Below, piece after piece: positions 33,902-47,899 of a stretch of DNA of 64,000 bases; the first letter of the stretch is position 1; each line of letters starts with the position of its first letter. Location of the stretch: contig NC_133293.1 of the NCBI RefSeq assembly GCF_005239225.2, forward strand, positions 16,460,333 to 16,524,332. Reading direction: 5' to 3'. The stretch comes from Populus alba (Eukaryota; Streptophyta; Magnoliopsida; Malpighiales; Salicaceae). Made by a program: the position numbers and the translations under genes. The notes beneath the pieces were generated by a model, which saw nothing but the letters and a program-made list of their open reading frames with translations, searched no databases and had not been told where the DNA came from.

Positions 33902-36900
33902 ATGTCGAGTATCGTATCAGGTCATCACTGTAATTGGTCACTTGGAGGAGCAGGGGTACAGGAGCATTTTCTTTGCAGAGGAAGATTTTACAGCAACAAG
34001 GTTCCATGTCCAGGAGATAATCATAGTCTTCCTTGCAGAGGATTGGTTTTCTCCACTCCTCAATCCCTCGCCAGCAGTAGCTGTTATCGCCCAAGTACTA
34101 GGAAATACAGGCCTGTTCTTTCCAGTACAGTTGATGATCCCCGTGACCAAGATGACCCGGAAGAAGATGGGGCCGGTGACAAGGATTCTTCCAAAGGTGA
34201 AACTGGAGGGGTATGTTTCTTTGAATTCCTTTTATTGTTTGTTCCATCGTTGTAATAAAGATCACCCTTTATGAAGAAAACACCACGGGGTTGTGAATTA
34301 TGGTCGTTAGAACTGTGTCTTGTGCTAGTGGCAGATTGTATTGTTCAGTAGCAACATTTCATTTAATTCTCAACTTGTAGTTATGTCATCTTTCCAGATT
34401 GATAGCGAATTGCTAAGAGAGAATCTCGAAAGAATTGTTGGGTCAGATGATTCTGCCTTCAGTGGAATAGACCTCGCAACTCTGATTAGGAACAAGTATG
34501 GGAGGTCTTATGATGTTCAGCTAATAAAGAAGGTATTCTATATAAATATCTGCAAAATGAGTGTTTTATATTGCAATCGCATGTTTAAAAGCTAGATTTT
34601 GGTGTCTTTGGTTTCCATGTGAAGGATTGGTTTCTTGAGAAATGAATTAGCAATGCTTGTACTTGCGTCGGAATCCACGTGGTTACTCTTCCGTTGGCAT
34701 CTAAAATTGAGAGAGATCATTTTATAACTGTCGTGTACATTGTTTTAGGAACGAATCCTTCTTATGTAATTTTCAGATACATCTTGTCTGCTTGTTGTTT
34801 TGTCAATGTAAATTACATATCTGTAGAAGAGTCCCTTTCTTAGCTTAGAGAGCCTCAGGCCCATCACTGTGCGAGGAACATGCCCTAGGGTGTTTTGTTT
34901 CCCTGGTTTGTTAAGTTGGTTTGATGTACAGATGTTATGGCTAATTTCTTTCGCTCTATTTTGTCTTTTCTTTTCACTTGGGATAATCCCTTTCCTTTCT
35001 GGCAACTCTTTGGCTGGGGTTTCCTTGAGGTTTACATTGATTAATGAATTGATTGTTGCTCAATCAATTTCCAAGAAGTTTTCCCAGTTAGATTGTGTTG
35101 CTGCTGTTCATGTGTGTTTGGTGATGTGGCGCAAGATGCTTTTTAAAAATGGTTTTCGCTTGAAATAAAATGATTTTTTCTCAGTTTTTTCTTTTTATTT
35201 TTGACATTAGCAAATCAAAACCACCAGAAAACACTAAAAAGATATATCAATTTGATGTTTTTTCAAGCCAAACGCACTGTTGAAATGTACTCAAAAGCAT
35301 GTTTCAAACATAAAGACAAACGGTGCCTTCATACATGTCCCTTACAGCTGAACATTTTTGTTTCTTTTCTGGAAATTCACAGATTACTTCCAAATTTCAT
35401 GATGCAGGAATTCATGGGTAGAAATCTCCTCGCTTTGAATGTCATGTGGAAGTACAGGGAGCAGGTGAGCTGATTCTCGTGATGAATGATTCTCGTGATA
35501 AAAACAAAATCTGGTTTGTGGATGCATTATGACAACCAATGGCATCACTAAGTATCAGAATTGTTCCGTGAATTTAGATTTTCCAAGCAACAGAAAAGCT
35601 GCTTATCAGAAGTATGCAGGCAGTGATTTTTTATTTAAAAATGTTGCATGCAAGATGGTTGCTTCAATCAAAATGTGAAAATTAATGTATCGAATTATAG
35701 ACGTGCTTGGTTTTCATTGCACTCTTTTCACCAAATACTTTCTTCCCCGCATGCAAAGGTTAGCTTTCCGTGGCAAGTCTGTAAACCACGGGTCGTCTTC
35801 ACTCGTGAGTCTCTATTAAAGGATAAGTATCAAAAGTTTTCTATGATGTTATTTCATATGAAGGACCTGGGTTCAAGTAGAGGTGATTTTTTAAAGGGAA
35901 ATTATACTAATTTATACTCCACGGTGATAAAAGTATGGAGAACTTGCATGGTAAAATTCTCAGGAGAAGAGAGAGTGTTGATGTGAAAATTTTCTTGTGA
36001 TGCAATATTTGTGCCAATTTCTCTTTCTCCCGCCCAATTAATGCTCGTAAGCATCCTGAAGTCTATCCTGAGCATAACTGCTTCACAAAACATATGGAAA
36101 TAACAATCATGGGAGTGCTGAAGTTCTTGGAGTTTCTTCTTTTCCTTGTTTACGTCGTTAAATATATTAATTCCTCATTCACTTTCTTTTGTTTTTTTTC
36201 TTGTTTAGAGATCTTTTCCACTAACTGAAGAAGAGTATATATTGAGGCTTGATGATGTGGCAAATACATTGAAATGCTGGGGAGCTGTTTCCCATATCAG
36301 AAATAGCTTAGAGAAGTCAAAAGAGAGGCCTCGGATAGGGAAGGTAAGTTGGTGTTGCATTGTTTACTTAAGGATTTTTTTTCCCCCTCCAAAATCTGGA
36401 TGTTATATTGAGAATCTCTCTCTCTCACACACACAGCATGAGCAAACACATACTCTTCACTGCAAGTTGGATCGTCAAACCTGCCCCTTCTAAATCTTCT
36501 TTGTTGTTTCTGTGCCTATTCCATCAACTCCTCTTTTACCTGTAATACCATAATATATAAACCTTTCTTCCATGAGAAGACCCTGTCTCAAGAACCTATA
36601 ATCGGAGATCCATTGCTTTGTAAAAATTTAAACAACATGCCTTTCAGATTCCATCTATTTTCCTTTTCAAAATCCTTAACCAATTCAAATCCCAATTCAT
36701 CCATGAGCATAAACTCATTCTTCTATCATTCAAAACTCTGACTTGTAAACTTCCCATTGAGCAGATTACTTGAGTCTGTTCCTCCATATAACCAAATTAC
36801 TTTAATGTAAAGTCGTCTGAATGGAAGTACATGATGTTTGGCTTGTCATTGCCTATTGAAGAAGATAGATCATTTTAACATAAAGCGTTACGCTGCACAC

Positions 36901-37327
36901 AAGGTGTGGTGCAAATTAACTTCAAGGAGCTATATGGGGAAGCGTTTTGATATTTAAGGATTATCTTGCCCAAAAGCATTTCTACATAGAAATTATGCTA
37001 TGAGTATGAGAGTTTGAGTGTTCAAATGCCTTGTCCTCTCTGGTAAATCTGCAATTTAATGATGTTTCACACTGCACGTTGCTTGCAGGAAATATAAGTT
37101 GTCCTGTGATCTGAGGAATACAAGCATGAATGATCTAGATTGAGTTGAATGAAAAAAGAAGAAGAAGAAGAAGAAGAAATACTTGCATACCCATGCATTA
37201 GTCTTGTTTCTTTCTGTTTAATCTTTACCTCACACGGTATTTCTTGCTACACTTGCTGCAGGCAGTCAGCATTTTCATAGACATGGATGAGTCAGGAGGC
37301 CGAGCAAATGAATGGATTTACAAGTAG
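33902..37327 (+). CDS. DUF3067 family protein, probably plastid-targeted
   Basis: Five exons: 33902-34210, 34398-34532, 35408-35464, 36209-36343, 37262-37327. All introns are GT-AG and every exon length is a multiple of three, giving 233 residues. Residues 1-103 are low-complexity and rich in Ser, Arg and Pro with few acids until DPRDQDDPEEDGAGD, which looks like a chloroplast transit peptide plus linker. Residues 104-233 match my recollection of DUF3067, a domain of cyanobacteria and plants: LIRNKYGRSYDVQLIKK, then LALNVMWKYREQ, SFPLTEEEYILRLDDVA, ERPRIGKAVSIFIDMDE and the C-terminal NEWIYK. A cyanobacterial origin of the domain supports a plastid location. Its biochemical role is not known to me. 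An upstream in-frame TTG at 33866 is not needed. Intron 4 carries a (GAA)n tract at 37157-37178. Confidence 0.86.
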
Positions 37328-39855
37328 ATATGGCCACGATTTACTCATATCCGACCCTGCCAGTTGTTCCAGTTTGTAAAGATAGAAGAGCCTGTCCATC
37401 CAACAACTAAGGTTACACTTTGGTCCATTATCATAGCAGTTGTTAGACTGAAGGAGGCCGAAGGCTTGAACATGGCTTTCTCGTATTTGTAGTCTGGTTC
37501 TTTATTGTTTACTCCATAGATAGTTAGATACCATATAGGCATGCAAAGTGTGCTGACAGTGTCTTTATAGTGTTTACATCTACGACCATATTCAACACCC
37601 ATTGCTTCTTTCATAACTTTTCTGCCTGTGATATCTAGGGTTCTTAACTTGCTATGTTCCTTAATTGAAATCCACTTACGGGAATCGATTGTGGGAGACC
37701 GTAGTACTCCTGCTTCGGTCAATGGGGCAATCTGTTCTCCTTTTTCTTGCCAATAAGTTCAAACTACAAAGAACAAGCTCTGGCTACCCCAGCTGTTTCC
37801 ATTGCGAACCTGACAACTCTAGCGCCTGCCAGATTGAACTCGCTTGACATGCATGTACGTAGATTTGTCTTGCAAATAGCAAGTGGGCTTTCTCTTCGTG
37901 TCACTGCTATCATTTTTAGCCGTTTTATTCCTAACATGAGCTGTTAGTTCTTTTACTCTGTTTCGTCGATGGAGTATCCATGATTGAAGATGCCCTTGAT
38001 TTGGTTACAGAGCCTGACAGTGTTTTTAAAAGATTTAAGATTTGTTTTTATTTAAAATTATTTTTTTATGTTTTTTTTTATTGTTTTGATATCCTATATC
38101 AAAAATAATTTTTAAAAAATAAAAAATATATTATTTAATCATACCTGTTAACATATTTTCCATCATTCCCTCCGAAGCAACACTATTCGAATTCTTTACC
38201 ATGAAAATAAAAGAAGAGACGGATTCCGTCAGTGGCTTGTTTTAATGGTTTGGTGAGCTTATACAGCTCTCTGCACAGTTAGAAGTTAGGGAATTTTCCC
38301 AGTTTAAACGTAGGAAAGTCATCACTCATTTTCACTTGATAGTTAAAAGTAATAAAATCTATTTTTATATAGAGTATATTTGTTTGTGTGTTAAAAAAAT
38401 ATATTTGCATTTTTTTTATTATTTTAAAGTGCTAAGATAACAAAATAAATTTTAAAAAATAAAAATAATATTACTTTAATATATTACATTGAAAAACAAT
38501 TATCACAATTCTAAACACTTCCATCATAAAAGAAGGGTTGAAAATCAAATCTCTGGAGAGGGAAATACTGATGTCATGTAAGTTAGGGCAGTAATAAAAT
38601 GTTTAACGGCTGTTTTTTAAAAAACTATGAATTTTCAATTGGGTTAATTGATAAAATCTTGAAAAATAACAAAAAAAAAAAAACCAATAAATCAATGTTA
38701 TGGAGGAGTAAGTGAAATTTATAGGGTTGTTTGGAAATGCTGTTGCGATTGTTTTTCACTCGAAAATATATCAAAATAATATTTTTTTTAGTTTTTAAAA
38801 ATTATTTTTAATATTAGTACATCAAAATGATTTGAAAACATCAAAAAAATATAAATTTAAAAAAAAAATTAAATTATTTTAAATTATTTTTAAAATATAA
38901 AAATAATAGGGTTTTAATCACATTGCCGGCAAAAATTATTAAGGCACGTCAGTACTTACCATGGCGATGCATGTGCTTTACCATGTTTTATTAATCTATG
39001 TCCCCTTAGGTGAGCTTGTCGCTACGCTGTACCGTGCACCGAAAAACAAATATACTAATTTATTGAGTAATCTATCCTTTAGTCCTTGAGTACTGAAATA
39101 AATTATAACTCAGTCCTTTATATTTACATACTTCCTTTCTTCTCCTTGACCCTTGTTTTATTATAACGAAGGTGATGCAGTGGTTAAATTGAAGATAAAT
39201 AGAGTTTTGTGTTTTTAATAAATCAAATATTTTTGGATTTTTTCTTGGTCTTGATCAAAACAATTCAAAAAATATTTTATTTATTAAATAAATTCAGTAT
39301 GTCAAAAAAATTCAAAGAATTAAAAATTATTTTTTAAAAAAAATAATTTCAATTTTTTAAAAAACTAAATTAAGTAACAAGGATTGAAGATTGGAGATTG
39401 AAAAGGGGGAAATATTTCAGAAAAATATGTGACAAAGAAAATTGAGTGGTGACTGGATAAACAAATATGAATCTCACTCCTCTTTCTCTGCATCTCAAAT
39501 GACAATTTAAGGTCTTTTTTTAGTGCTATATAGGGGGAAACCAAGATGTTTTAAGAAGACAGCTGGCACAAAAACAATTAGGGAGCTAAATTATAATCAC
39601 GCTGAGAAACCAGGGACTAAAATAACTTACTTTTCTCCGTCTCAAATTATTCTTTTAAAATTGTTTTTTGAAAAGGTTGCCGGGGGTATCAAAACCCTGA
39701 CATCCTTAAATACCAAGCAAAGGAAACCAAAAACCCTTTGCAACATAGTCACAGCCACCGCCCCCCGCCCTCTCTTCTTCTCTCTACAGAAAGAGAACAC
39801 AAAACACACAGAGAAGAAAAGTAATAAAAATAAAGGAAGAAGAAGTGAAGGAAGG
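37328..39855. other. Spacer between DUF3067 and IMB4 genes, repeat-rich
   Basis: The first 600 bp probably contain the DUF3067 3' UTR. From 38000 to 39360 the DNA is extremely AT-rich and holds partial copies of the dispersed AT-rich repeat family described at 54727 and elsewhere (clearest at 38727-38907; others near 38010-38140 and 38365-38500, opposite orientation). The final 200 bp, with CT-rich tracts, look like the IMB4 5' UTR. Confidence 0.5.
38727..38907 (+). repeat. AT-rich dispersed MITE-like repeat, copy A
   Basis: Begins TTGTTTGGAAATGCTGTTGC and contains the family core AAAAATTATTTTTAATATT followed by ACATCAAAATGATTTG. The right end fades into AT-rich DNA. It shares its order of motifs with the copies at 54727, 56527, 58564 and 59933. 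Confidence 0.55.
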
Positions 39856-42800
39856 ATGGCACAGTCACTTGAATTGCTTCTGATTCAATTCTTGATGCCA
39901 GACAACGATGCCAGAAGGCAAGCCGAGGAGCAAATTAAGAGGTTAGCCAAAGATCCTCAAGTGGTCCCAGCCCTTGCTCAACACCTTCGCACCGCCAAAA
40001 CTCCCAATGTCCGCCAGCTCGCCGCCGTACTCCTCCGCAAGAAGATCACGGGGCACTGGGCTAAACTCCCTCCTCAACTCAAACTCCTTGTCAAACAATC
40101 GCTCATTGAAAGCATCACCATGGAACACAGGTATTAATTAGTTTAATTATTTGATGAATAATACTTGTGGAGATTCTTTTAATTATTTTTATCGTAATCT
40201 TGTAGTCCTCCAGTGAGGAAAGCGAGTGCGAATGTGGTCAGTATAATTGCGAAATATGCAGTTCCGGCTGGAGAATGGCCTGATTTGTTGCCCTTTTTGT
40301 TTCAATGTAGTCAAAGTGCACAGGAAGATCATAGAGAAGTAAGAATCATTTTTTTTTCTCTTCATTGTTATATCTAGTTGATTCTGCAATGCAAGATTAT
40401 CCTGATCAAGAATTCTTGAGCATGATCCTACTTACTATAAGAAGTGCGTGTGCAATTTTCTTTCCTCTGTCTGACAATTTACGTGTCTCTGCTGGTTTTA
40501 CAAGAATTGAAAGAGTAGCTTATTGGTCGTGTTCTGTTTTGGTGATGCAAGGTGGCATTGATCCTTTTCAGCTCTTTAACTGAAACTATTGGTAATGCAT
40601 TTCAACCTCATCTTGCTGGTTTGCAAGCTCTTTTGCTCAAGTGTTTGCAGGATGATACTAGCAACCGTGTTAGAGTTGCTGCTCTCAAGTAATGGACGAC
40701 TGTTTTTTTAGATTTTTTGCTGTTTGTCTTTTCATTAAGGAAAAAAAATATTGTGTGGTTTCTCACTAAAATTTATTTTGTTTATCAGGGCAGTGGGATC
40801 TTTTATTGAATTTACAAATGACGGGGATGAAGCGGTCAGTTTGTATGCTTGTGGCAGAATTTAGACAACCACTTTGTATATTTTGATTTTTTTGGTTTAT
40901 ATTTTTCCTCCATTTGCACCTGTCATGTGTTTCCTGTCTTCTGTTATGGTATTTACCTTTTCAAATTGCATTGCACCACACTATATTATTATGTATTTTT
41001 CAAGGCTCATAATATGTCTATGCTTCAAAAATGAAATGCATAATATTCAATTAAGACTCTTAGTGTCTGGAATAAAATATACCAAAGTTCAAATTAGCTC
41101 CTTGGTACTCATGGGTAATGTTTAGACAGTCATAGAACCCCAAACAGCCCCAAATGAATGACCTTTTTCCTTTCAATCCCTCACCTTTAAATAACAGGTA
41201 ATCTTAGTAAGGATGCAAGTGAACTGATTTACATAATGCAGATTAATACATCTCTATGTGAGCAAGTAAAAATATTGGAAAATCATTGAAGAGCCTTCCA
41301 ATCCCTTTTAGTGTTGAAAGAAACCCTTGGAATGACCTGTAAAACAGTGCACCCAAAGGAAGCCAAGAAATCCTGTCCCAACGAATCCATACTGTTTTTC
41401 CATCCTTCGTCTCTGAAACCCATAGTTAGGTCAATCACAACTTCTCCACTCTGCTAGGAATTATTCAATCTCAGCAGTGATCACTAAAGGTCTACATATC
41501 CTAGGCAAAGACAATTTAAAAAGAGATGGCTATTTTTTCTGTCACTGCTGAGGTTGGTTTTTGCTCATCACTATTTTCAAGTGTTGACTTTAGCTATATG
41601 TGTGCGCAGATCAAATTTCGCCAGTTCATTCCCAGCATTTTAAATGTGGCTAGACAATGCCTTTCATCTGGTGACGAGGATGTTGCAATAATTGCTTTTG
41701 AAATCTTTGATGAACTGATTGAATCTCCTGCACCTCTTCTTGGAGACTCTGTTAAATCCATTGTCCAGTTCTCTCTTGAAGTTTGTTCTAGTCAAAATTT
41801 GGAGTCCAACACACGTCATCAGGTTAGATAGGTGCATCAAATTATGTGTTGTTGGACATTCTAAATCTAGTTGACATGTGTAATTGAGACAGCTGCACCT
41901 CTGTCTTGTTTTTTCAATTTTTTCCTCACTCACCATACTTTTTGCATATCAGGCTATTCAGATAATTTCATGGCTGGCAAAGTACAAACACGGCTCCCTG
42001 AAAAAGTATAACCTGGTCATCCCCATTCTGCAAGTGATGTGCCCCTTGCTTGCAGAATCAGCTGATGCTGATGAAGATGATGATCTTGCTCCTGATCGAG
42101 CAGCTGCAGAAGTCATTGACACTATGGCTTTGAACCTCTCAAAGCATGTCTTTCCCACTGTCTTTGAGTTTGCTTCCTTGAGCAGTCAGAGCGCAAATCC
42201 AAAGTTCCGGGAAGCTTCTGTTACAGCTTTAGGTGTTGTTTCAGAGGGTTGTCTGGAGTTAATGAAAGATAAATTGGAATCTGTTCTTCATATTGTTTTA
42301 GGGGCTTTGAGGGATCCAGAACAAATGGTTAGAGGGGCTGCATCATTTGCCTTGGGTCAATTTGCTGAGCATTTGCAGCCTGAAATTGTGTCTCACTATG
42401 GAAGTGTTCTTCCCTGCATTTTAAATGCTCTTGAGGATGCATCTGATGAAGTAAAGGTAAACATAACAAAAGCATCAAAGTACTATGCAAATCACATTTC
42501 TACGACCGTATGACTTCGATGAAATGACCTATTTTATTCCAAATGATCTTCTTTATTTGAATCTGAATAGGAAAAGTCGTACTATGCTTTAGCAGCATTT
42601 TGTGAGGACATGGGTGAAGAAATTCTTCCTTTCCTTGATCCTTTGATGGGGAAGCTACTTGCAGCCCTCCAAAATAGCCCTCGTAATTTGCAGGATACAT
42701 GCATGGTAAGGAAGATGCATCTTAAGCTCCCTGCAAAGTTATGCGATTAAACCAATTAATAATTAACTTTTCTGCCTTATTTTTGGCTGTATTTTTTAAA

Positions 42801-45800
42801 TTCACCGAGTAATGTTTTTGCAGTCTGCAATTGGTTCAGTTGCAACTGCTGCTGAGCAAGCTTTCATTCCTTATGCTGAAAGGGTTCTCGAGTTAATGAA
42901 ATCCTTCATGGTGCTTACCAATGATGAGGATCTGCGATCACGAGCAAGGGCTACTGAGCTTGTAGGAATAGTTGCCATGTCTGCTGGGAGAGCAAGGATG
43001 GAACCGATTCTTCTCCCTTTCATGGAAGCTGCAATTTCTGTAATGACATCACCAGTTCTCTTCAATAACTATAGCATGTCCTTTTAGAAATTTATTTATG
43101 TTTGTATTTTCTCAGGGTTTTGGATTGGAGTTCAGCGAGCTTCGGGAGTATACTCATGGATTCTTTAGCAATGTAGCAGAAATAATGGATGATAGCTTTA
43201 CACAGGTTTACTTAGTGTCCTGGAATAAACTTGTATGGTCCTTTCTACAAATCCCATGTTCATGTTTAATGCTGTTTTTGCGCACAGTATCTTCCTCATG
43301 TTGTACCCCTGGCATTCGCTTCCTGCAATCTTGATGATGGTTCTGCAGTGGACATCATTGAATCTGATGATGAAAATATCAATGGATTTGGTGGAGTCTC
43401 ATCTGATGATGAAGCTCATGATGAACCAAGAGTTCGGAATATCAGTGTTAGAACAGGAGTGTTGGATGAAAAGGCAGCTGCAACTCAAGCACTTGGTTTA
43501 TTTGCACTTCACACAAAGAGTTCTTATGCCCCGTATCCATTTCATTCTCCTTGTTAAGAATTATTGTCCTCTATCACCGTACTGAGGTTTGAATTTAAAA
43601 TAACAAATGAAGTATTACATCTTGAATTCCTTAATTGTTTTAAGCTATTTGGAGCAGACATTAAAGATTCTGGTGAGACATTCAGGGTATTTCCATGAAG
43701 ATGTTCGGCTTCAGGCTATCATTGCTTTGAAATGTGAGTAACAACCATATGGCTTGTTGATGGTTTTGTGTTAATGTATATCCAATTGCTCAATTTCCTA
43801 GTTCAATCTGATATCTGTTATCAATATGAACTCTTTTGGATGTTTCGATAGAAACTCTTTTGGATGTTTCTTAGAAGGCATTTACCAAAGTGGACATAGG
43901 CCACCACGAGATAGTAACATCAATCAATAAATATATGAAAACCAAGTCAATTTTTTTGTCGCTCTCATATTAAATAAAGAGCAAAGTAGAGTGCTACCAT
44001 TAAAGAGAAGGAATTTGGGAGAGGAGAGGGGATGGAAACTTTAACATAAATGGGGTATCTTGTTTCCTTTGCAATTGTTGAAATATTAAAGGCAAATTTG
44101 AGCATGTCCGCCATGATGTTTGCAATTACTACTAATTCTTGCCTTGCTAGACTTGTCTTATCGTTCACATTCACCTAGCGGGATTTAAGCCCTGTAAGCC
44201 TGTCCAGCTCATAGAAAAGATAGTAGAGACTGAATGAATATTCTAGGATAACAAACATACTGTCTCACCGTAATCATACTAATCTCATTATTTGATTTTT
44301 TGCAGCTATTCTGACTGCAGCACATGCACTCTTCCAGAGTCAAAATGTCAGTATGCATTAGCCCTTTACTTATTCCTGTCTTTCTTTTGATGGTTTTAGA
44401 AACATTTTTTCCTTTTCATGTCCCCCATCATTCTTACCTTGCCATGCCCCATGGACTGATGACCTATGATTATTACATAACTAACTTTTCATGCAGTCTG
44501 GCCATTTGAGTTTTGTTTATGGTTTTGGTTGGAATTTTATTTCTTTTTTGGACAAAAAAAAATAGATAGGTGGAGCCATTTTGGTTAGCATGAGTTATTC
44601 CATGGTCAATACCTAATAGTTGGGCCCTCCCTCTTTATGTTACTGACCTTATTCTCAAGTTAATTTCAATCTATCCTTGTAATAAGATGAAATGGAAAAT
44701 CTTAGAGCGAGTTTCCTGATGCACGTTTCTCTTCAATTATGTGACTATTGCTGGGCTCTACTAATACAATGTTATCTTGCTTCTTGTTATGCAGGCCCAA
44801 CAGGAAAAGGCAAGAGAAATGCTTGGTGGGGCTATGGCTTGATAGTGGCATATAGAGTGTTTGTATCTGCCAGGATTCTATATCCTGGTTTTAAGTGGTA
44901 AACAAATTTTAATTAACATATCTTCATAATAAGCAGATACTGTGATGGATATTTACATCAAGACTATGACTGGAGATGATGACAAGGAAGTAGTTGCTCA
45001 AGCATGTACAAGTGTGGCAGACATCATTAAGGATTATGGTTATGCAGCTATTGAACCTTGTAAGCATGGCTGTATTTGCTTTTTCTGTGAAAAATAAAGT
45101 TTGTAGATGCAGATAGAACATCTTGATGGGCCACACTCTAATGTGATTTGATTACAGATATGTCTCAGCTTGTTGATGCAACTTTGGTATTGCTTAAAGA
45201 GGAGTCAGCTTGTCAGCAACTGGAAGATGATAGTGATATGGATGATGATGATACAGAACATGATGAAGTGCTTATGGATGCAGTTTCTGATCTTCTTCCT
45301 GCATTTGCAAAGTCCATGGGTTCTCATTTTGCACCCATCTTTGCTAACCTGTTTGAGCCTTTGATGAAATTTGCGGTGCACTATCAGTTGATCCTTTTTG
45401 GTCAGTTAGTTTCCATCTTGTGCTAAGACTTGTTCTGGATTCTTATCATTTTGATGGTTGGAATTGCAGAAAGCTTCACGCCCTCTGCAAGATCGAACTA
45501 TGGTGGTTGCTTGCCTTGCAGAAGTTGCTCAGGACATGGGTGCCCCAATTGCGGGTTATGTTGATGTAATTTTATTGCAATGTGAAACTTTTTTTATTCA
45601 ACTTTTGGTTATCTGGAAGTTCTTATATTTTGTCTGAAATCTTGTCTCATGTTTCAGAGGGTGATGCCCTTGGCGATCAAAGAACTTGCTTCATCAGATG
45701 CAACTAACAGGAGGAATGCTGCATTTTGTGTTGGAGAATTGTGCAAAAATGGCGGGGAGTCAACTTTGAAGTATCCAATAACCACATAAACTGACCCATT

Positions 45801-46854
45801 CCCGTTCATTTTTCTATATTTCCATCATTGATAATTATGGTTTCTATTTTTTGTAATCTATGTTTATGTTGTGGCTGTTGGGGAGTGTGGTGCTACAGTT
45901 TGTTGCATGTGATTAATAAGGTTTAAAGTTTACTAGAAAGGTGCTAGCAACTATTTTGGTGTTGAATTTCATCTTTGCATAACCCATTCATTTGTGTTGC
46001 TGGAGATTTTTCCTCTCATCAACACCAGATATTATGGTGATATATTGCGTGGACTCTTCCCTTTATTTGGAGAGCCTGAGCCAGATGATGCTGTTAGGGA
46101 TAATGCAGCTGGTGCGGTTGCAAGGATGATAATGGCACATCCCCAGGCTGTCCCATTAAATCAGGTTAACATCCCGTTCTGTCCCATTAATATTCTGCTT
46201 ACTTCTTCCTCGTAACTTTTGACTAATTATTCCCATGGTGCTTATCTATATCACTTGGGTTGATTTTTGCAGGTTCTTCCTGTTTTCCTCAAAGTTCTCC
46301 CACTGAAAGAAGATCATGAAGAGTCCATGGCTGTCTACTGTTGTGTCTCTACTCTCGTTTTGTCATCCAATCAACAGGTAATCTTGTGTGTGGGTAGACA
46401 TGATTGAGATGGATAAAAACTACAACTGAAAGATTGTTTGGTGAAAATGATTAGATCATTGAAATGATTATGAGGTGGTGGAAGTAACAGGTTGTCCTCT
46501 GCTGATGCTTGAACCTACCTCTCCCTCACCCGCATGCATACTTGCACTGTTGCACAATTGAGAACACACAAAATACGAATCTTATTCCTTAGGTTTATTT
46601 CCATCACTGATGCTGTGCCCTTTGTTTCCCTCAATTTATATATGCAAAAGCAGATCCTTGCACTTGTTCCAGAGCTGGTCAATCTTTTTGCTCAGGTTGT
46701 GGTTTCTCCAGTTGAAACTGCTGAAGTCAAGGCTCAAGTTGGGAGAGCTTTTGCACACCTGATTTCACTCTATGGCCATCAAATGCAACCTCTATTAAGT
46801 AACCTATCGCCTGCACATGCTAGTGCTTTAGGTGCATTTGCCCCCAAAAGCTGA
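39856..46854 (+). CDS. IMB4: Importin-4-like nuclear transport receptor (importin subunit beta-4)
   Basis: Twenty exons: 39856-40130, 40206-40338, 40552-40688, 40789-40834, 41610-41822, 41953-42456, 42571-42705, 42824-43039, 43116-43205, 43288-43532, 43645-43733, 44306-44346, 44795-44825, 44937-45059, 45158-45375, 45470-45565, 45658-45770, 46029-46164, 46273-46377, 46654-46854. They join in phase to 1048 residues, the length I recall for Arabidopsis IMB4. The start MAQSLELLLIQFLMPDNDAR is the family's N-terminus, and the importin-beta N-terminal domain (about 20-90, Ran-GTP binding) precedes a HEAT-repeat solenoid. Acidic loops DADEDDDLAPD and ESDDENINGF lie between HEAT blocks. Two exons are tiny (41 and 31 bp). 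Donors are GT throughout, some weak (GTCAGT, GTGCAC, GTTTAC). The protein imports ribosomal proteins and histones in other eukaryotes; the plant cargo set is less clear. Confidence 0.97.
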
Positions 46855-47899
46855 TGGCTGATTGAATTGGCAAGTGTGATTTCTTCCTTGGTTTTCTACA
46901 TGTCATCCTTTACAGAGTGTGCTTCTCAAAGAAAACGTCTTGTGTTGCCTGCCCTTTTAGTTGAAGGCTAAATTCAGGAAGGACACCAAAGCAAATATCA
47001 GGTAAGAATGATTTATTTGTTGAGAGTCTATCCGTGCACAAACTTTTAACCAATATGTAGTATCCTGCTCCACTAGCATAAATTGACATCGTTGCACTCA
47101 TTTTCACAGGTTTGGATCCTGCTGCTGTCTCCACTAATTCTGTGAAGGGACTACCTTTTCTTCCATCATTTTTGTATCGCGCTATTCAATTTGTTATTAA
47201 TTACAGCCCCAGTCTTCCAATTTATTTGTTTGTTCAGATCGAGTGGCGAGTTTTTTTTGGTTTTCTGGCCATGATGAGAGAGGTTTTTGAGTGATTTACG
47301 GAATACAAATTTGTGCCTTATTATTGTTACTTAACAAGTATAAAATGTAAAAAACATTCTTTTGTAAAATCATGTACAATGGTATGATTTCTGCTTGCTG
47401 ATCTCTCGGTTGCTTAGAACGCACTCCATTTACTTGAAAAAAAATAAAATTGAGTTAGTGTTTGTCCTCCCATAAAATTTCTTCTCAAGCGCCTCTGAAC
47501 TTTATATTCTCCTTGGATGAAATTAGCTTTGCTTGTTTCTTTTTTATCCATGCACATACAAAGCACCAGTGCTCTCTTTTCCGATATGATCTTGCCATGT
47601 TAACTAGGACTCTCTGTATGTAATTTGTGAATACATAAAGGCCAGCCGCAATGTAGAATCTGCCTCTGTTTTTTCTTGCCAGTCAGAACCGCGCTCCACT
47701 CCAGAAGCTTGTAGAGTGCTGGATTGCACCGTTGAGTGTTGAGTGGAGCGCGTTACACCCCAACCCCGAAATGGGAAAAAAAATTATGTGCGAAACAATA
47801 TTGAGAGGTGGTATGAAGGTTAACAAGCTTATAAATCCAAGGTAGCTTTGATGGGGGGAAATGAAAGCATCGAGCTTGTGTTGAGCTAAGTTTAGAGCA
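46855..47899. other. IMB4 3' UTR and spacer
   Basis: Likely contains the IMB4 3' UTR, perhaps with a spliced segment, up to about 47450. An inverted repeat CGCGCTCCACT/AGTGGAGCGCG lies at 47690-47752 in otherwise ordinary sequence. No other gene is seen. Confidence 0.5.
47690..47752. repeat. 63-bp perfect-stem inverted repeat
   Basis: Two 11-bp arms, CGCGCTCCACT at 47690-47700 and AGTGGAGCGCG at 47742-47752, separated by 41 bases. The arms are GC-rich against an AT-rich background. It could be the remains of a terminal-inverted-repeat element or a hairpin in RNA; no function is implied. Confidence 0.6.
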
